Assembly (NCBI GenBank): GCA_041589565.1
Contig: JBFHVL010000141.1
Location: 1-8,843 of the forward strand
DNA length: 8,843 bases
Source of the DNA: Pleionea sp041589565
GTDB taxonomy: Bacteria > Pseudomonadota > Gammaproteobacteria > Enterobacterales > Kangiellaceae
Reading direction: 5' to 3'
Positions 1-6,128 of this stretch are shown piece after piece. Both the position numbers and the translations under genes were made by a program. Each line of letters starts with the position of its first letter. The stretch's first letter is position 1. The notes under the pieces were generated by a model, which was not told the origin of the DNA, did not search any database, and was given only the letters and a program-made list of their open reading frames with translations.

Positions 1-11
1 GCCTACTATGC

Positions 12-1073
12 TCAAGAATCAGAAAGCTCAAGTAGTCCGGCTTTGTCTAGCAATCGATGAGTTTGCTTGACCCACTCGTCATCCAGCACTCGTGTTAAAC
101 GCTGTAGATCGGCGCGAAATTCTTGCATCATGTTGTGTCTTAACTCATCGTTATGGGCAACCTGTTCAACGACCTGCCATAACGCCCAGGGTTTTGATAA
201 ATCCCATTGGTTATTATCGATATCACAATTAGGCAGCCGATAATGCAACGTTGGACGCGGTTTAATAAGATCATCCTCTTCCAATCCCTTCACATACTTT
301 TCATCAATATGAGCAAACAGAGGTAAACAGTCCAACGTTCGGTTACGTGTTGGATTAAGCCGAATATAATCTTTTATTAATTGCTCTAAGTTCGGCTCAT
401 AATCTTGCTGAGTAATTAACTCAATGTACTCTTTATTGTAATGATCAATATAGGGCGTCAGTTTACGCGCCAGATCAACACGCTCCTGTTGATAAAGCCA
501 GTCATAAAGCACTACAAAGGATTGCAGATACGCCAGAATCACTTTTGCAGAAAGTTCCGGCAGCTCCGGATTTAAATGAACGCCGAAAGCATAACGCGCC
601 GCATGTCGCGTACCCAACGCGCCTTGCTTGCGCAGCGCTTTTATAAGCTTGTTAAAGTTTGGCAATTCATTAGTAGTAAGTGGCGCTGAAACAATTTCCC
701 AGGGAACCAACAACTCTGCAGTAAATGCAAGTAGTTGCTCACCCAGCTGTTTTAACTTTGACTCCTTGCTTTCATCCGCTTCGTCATTACTCGAAGCAAC
801 TACCTGTTTTAGTATTTGGGCATCTAATTCAAGTTTAATATCGCCCGCTTCGGTGTTCTGAATATCGAAGTCGAATGCAGAGTTTTTCTGGACATCTCCA
901 CCCAGCGTATCGGTTACGGCTTCCAGAACATCGTCGCAGGATATTCCAGAGAATTCTATTTCCACACCAACACGTCGAGAGTTTTCCTCATGATTTTTAG
1001 TGCTACACGGAAAATTCCAATTCTGCTTATGGAGCAATAAGGTATGACTAACACTTTGTGTGGATTCGCTCAT
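12..1073 (-). CDS. Putative amidoligase family protein
   Basis: This 353-residue protein resembles the putative amidoligase family (Pfam Amidoligase_2, a COOH-NH2 ligase fold related to glutamine synthetase and glutamate-cysteine ligase). Visible signatures are GVEIEFSG at residues 36-43 (the metal/ATP-site strand), WEIVSAPL at 125-132, and FGVHLNPE at 163-170, where an HxN/HxH-type motif is usual. The rest is helical, with no signal peptide or membrane segment, so it is probably cytoplasmic. I chose the ATG at 1073 because AGGAA lies about 5 bases upstream; a TTG 48 bases further out has no such site. The family is predicted to ligate an amino group to a carboxylate, perhaps in peptide or cell-wall tagging, and is often encoded beside a class-I glutamine amidotransferase; any such gene would lie beyond base 1. 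The substrate is unknown. It follows epmA by 89 bp on the same strand, with a possible promoter in the gap. Family assignment is from motif recognition only. Confidence 0.72.
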   Translation of the reverse strand: MSESTQSVSHTLLLHKQNWNFPCSTKNHEENSRRVGVEIEFSGISCDDVLEAVTDTLGGDVQKNSAFDFDIQNTEAGDIKLELDAQILKQVVASSNDEADESKESKLKQLGEQLLAFTAELLVPWEIVSAPLTTNELPNFNKLIKALRKQGALGTRHAARYAFGVHLNPELPELSAKVILAYLQSFVVLYDWLYQQERVDLARKLTPYIDHYNKEYIELITQQDYEPNLEQLIKDYIRLNPTRNRTLDCLPLFAHIDEKYVKGLEEDDLIKPRPTLHYRLPNCDIDNNQWDLSKPWALWQVVEQVAHNDELRHNMMQEFRADLQRLTRVLDDEWVKQTHRLLDKAGLLELSDS

Positions 1074-1122
1074 CGCAATTCCTATGGTTAGTTTGGTGAA
1101 TTTAAGCGCTGTCGCTGACAAC

Positions 1123-1152
1123 AGTGTAACGAATTAAATCGGCCTATTTCAA
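1123..1152 (-). promoter_or_regulatory. Candidate sigma70-type promoter for the amidoligase gene
   Basis: Read on the minus strand, TTGAAA (1152-1147, 5/6 match to the -35 consensus) and TACACT (1128-1123, 4/6 match to the -10) are separated by 18 bases. They sit in the gap between epmA and the amidoligase, about 50 bases before the ATG at 1073. If real, the amidoligase can be transcribed independently of efp-epmA. This rests on consensus matching alone. Confidence 0.35.
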
Positions 1153-1162
1153 ATAAGCTGGT

Positions 1163-2104
1163 TTAAGGCTGAGTGGCAAAAGGTAAAACCTTTTCAATAC
1201 GCGATTGATTTAGCGCCAACATCAATAAGCGATCGACGCCCAGTGCAACGCCGCTACACTCGGGTAATCCGGCTTCAATCGCCGCTAGAAAAGCTTCATC
1301 AATTTCGATAGTCGATTTTCCCATTTGCTGCCGTTTATTATTGTCATCAATAAAACGTTGGCGCTGCTCCTTTGGATCAGTCAACTCCCAGAATCCATTG
1401 GCAAGCTCCATGCCCTGACAATACACTTCAAACCGTGCCGCGCAGTTTGGGTTGTCTTCTAACACTTTCGCCAAAGCCGACTGACTGGCAGGGAAGTCGT
1501 AAACAAACGCAATTGCATTACGTCCTAGTTGAGGCTCAACTTTTTCGGCAAATAACAGAGTTAAATAATCATCACGGAATAAATCTTCCGGCAATTTTCC
1601 AAAGTGTGACTCGGCCAGTTGTTTAAGCGACTTATCGTCAATATCGAAAGGGTCAATCGATAAGAAGTTTTCATACGCCTGTTGGTAGGTGAAGTTTTCT
1701 CGCGCTGACATAGTCGTGATTTCCGAGATCAGCTCAAACACTTCATCCATTAACTGATGGTGGTCCCAGCTCACACGGTACCATTCCAGCATGGTAAATT
1801 CTGGTTGGTGTTTCGAGCCAATTTCATCGGAACGATAGTTTTTAGACAACTGATAAATATCACCACTGCCTGCCGCAAGCAGACGCTTCATAGCGTACTC
1901 GGGCGAAGTTTGCAGATAGAAATTCCGCTTACCCATAGGAACTTCTAACGCCGTCATATAAGGATCCGTCACCGTGTGATCCATTAGAGCTGGTGTATCG
2001 ACTTCCAGTACATTGCGCAGGTAAAAAAATTCACGAATTCGACGTAGCAATTCACTACGCTGCCGAAGCGTTTCGATGGATGCGGAGGGTTGCCAGTGAA
2101 TCAT
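1163..2104 (-). CDS. epmA: EF-P lysine lysyltransferase EpmA (PoxA/GenX/YjeA)
   Basis: EpmA is a truncated class II lysyl-tRNA synthetase paralogue that activates (R)-beta-lysine with ATP and transfers it to Lys34 of elongation factor P instead of to tRNA. The 313 residues consist of the catalytic core only, with no N-terminal anticodon-binding OB domain, as expected (E. coli protein 325 aa). Motifs seen: TSPEYAMKRLL at 66-76, motif 2 with R91 and E94 running into HQPEFTMLEWY, FEVYCQGMELANGF near 227-240, and motif 3 GVALGVDRLLML. Ala287 aligns with E. coli Ala298, the residue that distinguishes EpmA from true LysRS. The ATG at 2104 begins MIHWQPSASI, matching the start of the family, but no good Shine-Dalgarno precedes it; the bases just upstream are pyrimidine-rich. 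Translation may depend on coupling or on the hairpin in the 60-bp gap after efp. It is probably co-transcribed with efp. Confidence 0.96.
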   Translation of the reverse strand: MIHWQPSASIETLRQRSELLRRIREFFYLRNVLEVDTPALMDHTVTDPYMTALEVPMGKRNFYLQTSPEYAMKRLLAAGSGDIYQLSKNYRSDEIGSKHQPEFTMLEWYRVSWDHHQLMDEVFELISEITTMSARENFTYQQAYENFLSIDPFDIDDKSLKQLAESHFGKLPEDLFRDDYLTLLFAEKVEPQLGRNAIAFVYDFPASQSALAKVLEDNPNCAARFEVYCQGMELANGFWELTDPKEQRQRFIDDNNKRQQMGKSTIEIDEAFLAAIEAGLPECSGVALGVDRLLMLALNQSRIEKVLPFATQP

Positions 2105-2129
2105 GATAGGGAGTATCGGAAGAAGTGCT

Positions 2130-2152
2130 CTCCCTCTCAGAACGAGAGGGAG
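2130..2152 (-). repeat. Perfect 9-bp hairpin in the efp-epmA gap
   Basis: CTCCCTCTC at 2130-2138 and GAGAGGGAG at 2144-2152 are exact reverse complements around a 5-base loop. In the efp-epmA transcript the hairpin falls 12 bases after the efp stop and 25 bases before the epmA start. The bases that follow on the minus strand (GCACTTCTTCC) are not a uridine run, so it is a weak candidate for a full terminator. An attenuator, a processing or 3'-end-protection hairpin, or a control element for epmA translation fit better. The stem itself is seen directly; the role is inferred. Confidence 0.75.
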
Positions 2153-2164
2153 TCAACGCTAGAT

Positions 2165-2734
2165 TTAATCTTTTGCACGGCTAACGTAGTCACCGGTACG
2201 GGTATCGACTTTAATCTTTTCGCCGATTTGCACGAATAAAGGTACGTTCACCACAGCGCCAGTATTAACCGTTGCAGGCTTACTACCACCACTGGACGTA
2301 TCGCCTTTAAGACCGGGATCGGTTTCAACCACTTCCACGACAACCTGATTCGGAGGAGTAATCGCGATGGGATTACCATTCCACAAAGTCACCATGCAGG
2401 AGTTCTGTTCAATCATCCATTTGGCGTTGTCCCCTACGGCTTTTGCATCCGCAGCAACTTGTTCGTAACTGGCCGGATCCATGAAATGCCAGAACTCACC
2501 GTCGGTGTAGAGGTATTCCATGTCTTGATCCATTACATCGGCGGCCTCTACTGAGTCACCTGACTTAAAGGTGCGCTCGACGGTGCGACCGGATAACAGA
2601 TACTTTATCTTGGCCCGAGCAAACGCCTGTCCTTTACCCGGACGAACAAATTCATTTTCGACAATTACGCATGGCTCATTATCTTGCATTATTTTTAGGC
2701 CATTACGAAATTCGTTGGTACTATATGACGCCAT
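2165..2734 (-). CDS. efp: Elongation factor P
   Basis: EF-P binds between the ribosomal P and E sites and speeds peptide-bond formation at consecutive prolines. The product is 189 residues, close to the family norm of about 188. It has an N-terminal KOW-like domain (about 1-64) and two OB-like domains. The loop at 31-36 reads RPGKGQ and places Lys34 exactly where E. coli EF-P is beta-lysylated; this agrees with epmA and epmB lying on either side. Other family landmarks are DGEFWHFM, GDNAKW, LWNG, TPPN, TDPGLKGDT and the C-terminal VDTRTGDYVSR. I chose the ATG at 2734, giving MASYSTNEFRNGLKI, because GAGG precedes it by about 6 bases and it matches the conserved N-terminus; an in-frame TTG/ATG extension of four residues is not supported. 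No gene for the hydroxylase EpmC is visible here. Likely first gene of an efp-epmA operon. Confidence 0.98.
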   Translation of the reverse strand: MASYSTNEFRNGLKIMQDNEPCVIVENEFVRPGKGQAFARAKIKYLLSGRTVERTFKSGDSVEAADVMDQDMEYLYTDGEFWHFMDPASYEQVAADAKAVGDNAKWMIEQNSCMVTLWNGNPIAITPPNQVVVEVVETDPGLKGDTSSGGSKPATVNTGAVVNVPLFVQIGEKIKVDTRTGDYVSRAKD

Positions 2735-2783
2735 TAAAAACCTCAACTCTTACCGTCGGTCGACACCGAACTCTGTGTTGTTT
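2735..2783. promoter_or_regulatory. 49-bp divergent intergenic region efp/epmB
   Basis: The start codons of efp and epmB are only 49 bp apart, so the control signals of each must overlap the other gene. The gap contains the efp Shine-Dalgarno (CCTC on the plus strand at 2741-2744) and a small inverted repeat, TCGGT at 2756-2760 with ACCGA at 2765-2769, around CGAC. No convincing plus-strand promoter or Shine-Dalgarno for epmB is visible inside the gap. Confidence 0.5.
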
Positions 2784-3815
2784 ATGAAAAGCGCAATAAT
2801 ACCCTGTTCTACCCCTGCTTGTCACAGCTCCAGTTGGAAAAAGCAGCTGGCTGAAGCGGTCACCGAGCCCGCTGAACTTTTACGTCGACTCAACCTTTCC
2901 GAAGCGGAGTGTGGTCAAGGTAGCGCAACGCGCTTGTTTAAATTACGAGTACCCGAGCCCTATATTCGCCGTATGCAGCCCGGCAATCCCACGGACCCAT
3001 TATTCCTGCAAGTCTGGCCGCACGATGCCGAGTTCAATTTAAAACCGGGGTTTGTACAGGACCCACTGGAGGAGTCACAGAGTAACCCGGTTCCGGGCTT
3101 ACTGCATAAATACGGTAAGCGAGTACTTACAATTAACGCAGCCTCTTGCGCCATTAATTGTCGCTACTGCTTTCGACGCCACTTTGATTATCAAGAGCAA
3201 TCGGCCGGTGAAGCCAACTGGACTCGCTGGTTAGACTACATACAGCAAAATCCCGAAATCGACGAAGTGATATTAAGTGGTGGTGAGCCGCTGCTCATGA
3301 GTGATGAAAAGCTCAAGCGACTGCATGATTTACTGGCGCAACTGCCACAGTTGAAACGATTACGTATACACAGCCGATTACCTCTGGTGATCCCGGATCG
3401 CATAACCGATGATCTGCTTAACCTGGCGGAAAACTCACCACTTCATTGGGTGCTGGTATGGCATATTAACCATCCTGCTGAAATCGACGATGCTGTGATA
3501 CAGGCCGCACACCGTTGTTGCCACGCTGGAATACATCAACTAAATCAGTCTGTTCTACTTAAAAATGTAAACGATGATGTTTCAGCACTTACCGAGCTCA
3601 GTGAGCGCCTGCACGCATGCAGAATTCAGCCCTACTATCTTCATTTGCTGGATCGAGTGACTGGAACACACCATTTTGAGGTGGCTGAATCGCGGGCACT
3701 CACCCTTTATCGCCAGCTTGAGGCCTCAGTATCGGGCTACCTGCTTCCCCGTCTGGTTAGGGAAATTCCTGGTCAACATTCCAAAACTCCCGTCTATCCT
3801 CCGGGAATTGCCTGA
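2784..3815 (+). CDS. epmB: EF-P (R)-beta-lysine-forming 2,3-aminomutase EpmB (YjeK)
   Basis: EpmB is a radical-SAM, PLP-dependent lysine 2,3-aminomutase that converts (S)-alpha-lysine to (R)-beta-lysine for EpmA. The 343 residues match the E. coli length (342). The 4Fe-4S cluster motif is CxxxCxxC with Cys122, Cys126 and Cys129 in SCAINCRYCFRRHF, followed by VILSGGEPL and RLRIHSRLPLVIP. Lys334 in SKTP near the C-terminus fits the PLP-binding lysine of the family. The conserved N-terminal stretch QLAEAVTEPAELLRRLNL and LDPLEE/VPGLLHKY-type block are present. I chose the ATG at 2784 because it matches the family start (about 12 residues before the QLA block); GTG at 2775 and TTG at 2778 are in frame but no site has a clear Shine-Dalgarno. 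The frame stays open upstream to 2571, but that part only mirrors efp. The protein ends YPPGIA, placing a Pro-Pro-Gly stall motif two codons before the stop. Confidence 0.97.
   Translation: MKSAIIPCSTPACHSSSWKKQLAEAVTEPAELLRRLNLSEAECGQGSATRLFKLRVPEPYIRRMQPGNPTDPLFLQVWPHDAEFNLKPGFVQDPLEESQSNPVPGLLHKYGKRVLTINAASCAINCRYCFRRHFDYQEQSAGEANWTRWLDYIQQNPEIDEVILSGGEPLLMSDEKLKRLHDLLAQLPQLKRLRIHSRLPLVIPDRITDDLLNLAENSPLHWVLVWHINHPAEIDDAVIQAAHRCCHAGIHQLNQSVLLKNVNDDVSALTELSERLHACRIQPYYLHLLDRVTGTHHFEVAESRALTLYRQLEASVSGYLLPRLVREIPGQHSKTPVYPPGIA
2796..2825 (-). promoter_or_regulatory. efp: Candidate promoter for efp, inside epmB
   Basis: Read on the minus strand, GTGACA (2825-2820, 5/6 to the -35) and TATTAT (2801-2796, 5/6 to the -10) are 18 bases apart. 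Transcription would start near 2789 and give a leader of about 55 nt before the efp ATG at 2734. It lies wholly within the first 14 codons of epmB, on the opposite strand. Two 5/6 hexamers with acceptable spacing make this the best promoter match in the window, though untested. Confidence 0.55.
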
Positions 3816-3898
3816 TATCCGATTACTGTTTAAATGAAATACAATCCACTATAAGGTTAACGTTAGAAATCTCATTTTGCAGTAAGCACTTACATACG

Positions 3899-3937
3899 AG
3901 TCGTACTACTTTAGTACCTGACTTCCGTGACTTTTTT
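3899..3937 (+). terminator. Possible weak terminator after epmB
   Basis: AGTC plus GTACTA (3899-3908) can pair with TAGTAC (3912-3917) and, after a two-base bulge, GACT (3920-3923), giving a 10-bp stem with a 3-base loop. Six thymines follow at 3932-3937, eight bases after the stem, which is farther than ideal. The core 15-bp palindrome could equally be a protein-binding site. Confidence 0.3.
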
Positions 3938-3985
3938 AACTTTATGAGCTATTCGTTAAGTATCGGTAATTATATCCTCATGAGA

Positions 3986-4013
3986 TTGCACTCTGAAAAA
4001 GAGGCTGTAAAAT
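3986..4013 (+). promoter_or_regulatory. Candidate promoter for the PilZ-like gene
   Basis: TTGCAC (3986-3991, 3/6 to the -35) and TAAAAT (4008-4013, 5/6 to the -10) are 16 bases apart, about 75 bases upstream of the ATG at 4089. The -35 match is poor, so this is tentative. Confidence 0.25.
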
Positions 4014-4088
4014 AGGCGGTTTACGGCTACTATGCGCTTTTTAAACAAAAATCTGTTAACTCCGGCACATTTTTAGGGATGAAGTAAC

Positions 4089-5921
4089 ATGATCCAGGGG
4101 ACTTTAGGACTGAGTATCAGGGCACCAGAGCCGGTAACCTCAAATTTGGTGAGCAAAATAACGCCTCGCCATGTTAATCGTTGGCTGGAATCTTTGCCCA
4201 TTGCCAATGTTAGTGATTCCTCCAAGCGGCTCTACCAAATGTTGCTCGATTGCAACAAATCAGCTCTGGATGATGATGAGCGCTACAAAATATTGCTGGC
4301 GCTCAATCCTTCGGTTCAACTGGTCTTAAAGTCACTATCGAAACACTTTACCGGGCACACCTTAAACCTATCCGAAAAGCAAAAGAAAATTGCCGCGCTG
4401 GTACAGGCCATTCATACCGAAATGGCCATTGGCTTTAAAACGATTATTGAAAATCAGGCGGCCTCTCCAAGCTTGTTTCAAAAAGGCATGCTGCACGCTT
4501 CTTTATTTATGGCTCTGGAGTACCTGTCGCTGACAGTGGTGCGCTGTTATCAGGTATACACAGAAGTTCCTGCACGACTTTGGAAAGAAATTAATACGAT
4601 TTACCGTTTTGCATTAGAGGGCAAACTGCATCAGAAAGCTTGTCAGATGGAAGGATTTAGTCAGGAACACAACATTGAGGAGATCTATAAGAAGATTTCA
4701 TTACTTTCCATCGCCAACCCTTATCAGCTGCGCCAGCAAGAAATAGAAGTGGTATTTAATGGTTTGCAAAAATATATAGCTCACTGCGAGTTGGAATTAT
4801 CTAATCGCTTCGACAACCGCTATGTGGTGGATTTAAACCAACACTACCCACCTATGCACCAAGCCTTGGCAAAATGTCGGCCCAGTCGATTTACTTTCGC
4901 CTTCAATCTCGATTCGGTGGTTCATGAGCTTCAGCAAAACCTTAAGGATAACCGCATCCAGACAAATCATGATGTCACTATTGGAGGCCTGTCGGTTCGA
5001 CTGATCCGACACCTGCTCAAGAGCTGGGGGCATTTGTCATCAAGAAACTTTGCGCGTACTCCTTGCGACGGTCATATCAAAGTGAGTGTCGGACTTGCTG
5101 CTACGTTTCAAATTTTGTCAGACGACGGTGAAGAAGTAGTGCAGGAATCAACTTTGGCTGACTATCAAGGCAGCTTACAAAATGCGACTATTATTGAAGA
5201 CTCTTCGACCGCCGCAATGCTGGAAAAATTCGGCAATCAGAGCTTTTACAATGAACCGACTGGCGACGATGTTTGGGCCAAACTGTATCGACCCAAGCAG
5301 GCGGTTCCTGAAACTCAGGAAATTGACTACGCCAATCAGTTTGGTAAAACCCCTCTAAACCAGCAGTTACATCAATATGCACTGGTCGAAGCCGATATTT
5401 TAAATATTAGCCCGGGTGGCTACTGCATTTCGCTGGAAGGACAACCGCCAGCTAATACGCAGACTGGTGAAGTAATTGGCTTGGTAGAAACCGAAGCCAA
5501 TGGCGATGAAAATTGGCACATTGGCGTAATCCGCTGGATCAAGCGCTCTAAACAACAGGCCGGTGTTCAACTCGGTGTCCAACTTATCGCGCCGGGTGCC
5601 AAGCCTGTTCAATCTCAACTTAAACACGGAAAAACCAACGGCCAGGTATTTCAGAACGCACTATTACTCCCAGAACTTAAAGGCATTGGTCAACCTGCGA
5701 CTCTGGTGACTAACCCAGTGCTCTTTTCGCCAAAACAGAAAATCACCATTATGGATGGCGAAGAGGTATTTGAAGCTCGATTAACCAAGCTGGTGTCTTC
5801 TTCGCAAGGTTATCGCCAGTTTTACTTTGAAAAGGTGCAATCCAGCGGAGCTCAAGCGCCTGGCAAAGGGCAAGATCTTGGGCCAAAAGACAGCTTCGAT
5901 AATGTCTGGGATCTTATATAA
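4089..5921 (+). CDS. Large protein with C-terminal PilZ-like domain
   Basis: This 610-residue protein has no name I can assign with certainty. Residues 1 to about 390 are soluble and mostly helical, with no signal peptide; residues about 137-165 are a hydrophobic helical stretch (FMALEYLSLTVVRCYQVY) too polar to call a membrane segment. The C-terminal part is PilZ-like: N439-x-S441-x-x-G444 in DILNISPGGYCISL fits the [D/N]xSxxG motif, followed by GEVIGLVE, a WHIGVIRWIKR strand and LGVQLIAPGAKPV, as in PilZ beta-barrels. The RxxxR motif that normally precedes it and grips cyclic di-GMP is missing; that position reads roughly QQLHQ. It may therefore bind the nucleotide weakly, differently or not at all. 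It lies 207 bp upstream of a FimX-like gene on the same strand, suggesting a shared role in pilus or surface behaviour; from memory a similar hypothetical gene precedes fimX in P. aeruginosa. The ATG at 4089 has AGGGA about 9 bases upstream. Function is inference. Confidence 0.7.
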   Translation: MIQGTLGLSIRAPEPVTSNLVSKITPRHVNRWLESLPIANVSDSSKRLYQMLLDCNKSALDDDERYKILLALNPSVQLVLKSLSKHFTGHTLNLSEKQKKIAALVQAIHTEMAIGFKTIIENQAASPSLFQKGMLHASLFMALEYLSLTVVRCYQVYTEVPARLWKEINTIYRFALEGKLHQKACQMEGFSQEHNIEEIYKKISLLSIANPYQLRQQEIEVVFNGLQKYIAHCELELSNRFDNRYVVDLNQHYPPMHQALAKCRPSRFTFAFNLDSVVHELQQNLKDNRIQTNHDVTIGGLSVRLIRHLLKSWGHLSSRNFARTPCDGHIKVSVGLAATFQILSDDGEEVVQESTLADYQGSLQNATIIEDSSTAAMLEKFGNQSFYNEPTGDDVWAKLYRPKQAVPETQEIDYANQFGKTPLNQQLHQYALVEADILNISPGGYCISLEGQPPANTQTGEVIGLVETEANGDENWHIGVIRWIKRSKQQAGVQLGVQLIAPGAKPVQSQLKHGKTNGQVFQNALLLPELKGIGQPATLVTNPVLFSPKQKITIMDGEEVFEARLTKLVSSSQGYRQFYFEKVQSSGAQAPGKGQDLGPKDSFDNVWDLI

Positions 5922-5949
5922 CCTTTAAACTTGCTTATATACCGAGATC

Positions 5950-5996
5950 GGAACCGCCTCACAAATTTAAACCTCCAGGATGGGATAAGCGGTTCC
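5950..5996 (+). repeat. 8-bp inverted repeat with 31-base loop
   Basis: GGAACCGC at 5950-5957 is exactly complementary to GCGGTTCC at 5989-5996. It begins 28 bases after the stop of the PilZ-like gene. No T-run follows, so it is not a standard terminator; it may be an mRNA 3'-end hairpin, a leader structure of the next gene, or an operator. Confidence 0.6.
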
Positions 5997-6025
5997 TAAC
6001 TGGCCAGATCTCAGCTACAATCGCT

Positions 6026-6038
6026 GCACTATTAGTGC
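6026..6038. repeat. 13-bp palindrome, operator-like
   Basis: GCACTA and TAGTGC flank a single T. The symmetry extends by further C-G and wobble pairs to about 6024-6040. It lies about 40-50 bases upstream of the -10-like TATGAT at 6078-6083, a position compatible with a regulator-binding site. A related half (GTGC/GCAC) recurs at 6056-6067. Confidence 0.4.
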
Positions 6039-6128
6039 GGTAATTACCCTGACTGGTGCAACGGCACTCTCTTTAGGTATGATGTTCAACGACATCGCAT
6101 AACAACATAAAAGGAAAGTCTGTACTGA

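Larger units (their letters stand above)
3816..4088. other. 273-bp intergenic region between epmB and the PilZ-like gene
   Basis: No open frame of note lies here. It is AT-rich and contains two small palindromes: GTAAG/CTTAC around CA at 3882-3893, and GTACTA/TAGTAC around CTT at 3903-3917. It also holds a T-run at 3932-3937, a possible promoter at 3986-4013, and the ribosome-binding site of the next gene (AGGGA at 4075-4079). It probably carries both the 3' end of the epmB transcript and the control region of the next gene. Confidence 0.6.
5922..6128. promoter_or_regulatory. 207-bp palindrome-rich region upstream of the FimX-like gene
   Basis: The region holds an exact 8-bp inverted repeat GGAACCGC (5950-5957) and GCGGTTCC (5989-5996) spanning a 31-base loop, the self-complementary octamer CTGGCCAG (around 6000-6006), a 13-base palindrome GCACTA-T-TAGTGC (6026-6038), and GTGC/GCAC around AACG (6056-6067). 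A -10-like TATGAT is at 6078-6083, without a good -35. The ribosome-binding site of the next gene is AAGGAAAG at 6111-6118. It lacks a uridine run after the large hairpin and does not show the conserved core of known c-di-GMP riboswitches as far as I can judge. Confidence 0.5.

Noticed and set aside
1074..1121. A 16-residue N-terminal extension of the amidoligase from a TTG at 1121
   Set aside because: The ATG at 1073 has a good AGGAA at proper distance; the TTG has no ribosome-binding site and would overlap the candidate promoter at 1123-1152.
2130..2152. Hairpin after efp as a strong intrinsic terminator
   Set aside because: The stem is perfect but no uridine run follows on the minus strand, and epmA directly downstream has no evident promoter of its own.
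2571..2783. Upstream in-frame extension of epmB to 2571
   Set aside because: It lies antisense over efp, has no family similarity, and EpmB homologues start at about the ATG at 2784.
6079..6102. Leader peptide ATG ATG ... TAA (7 codons) before the FimX-like gene
   Set aside because: It overlaps the -10-like element, lacks a distinct ribosome-binding site, and shows no attenuator-type codon bias.
5922..6128. c-di-GMP riboswitch upstream of the FimX-like gene
   Set aside because: The genes invite it, and hairpins are present, but I cannot find the conserved GEMM-type core sequence. A covariance search would settle it.
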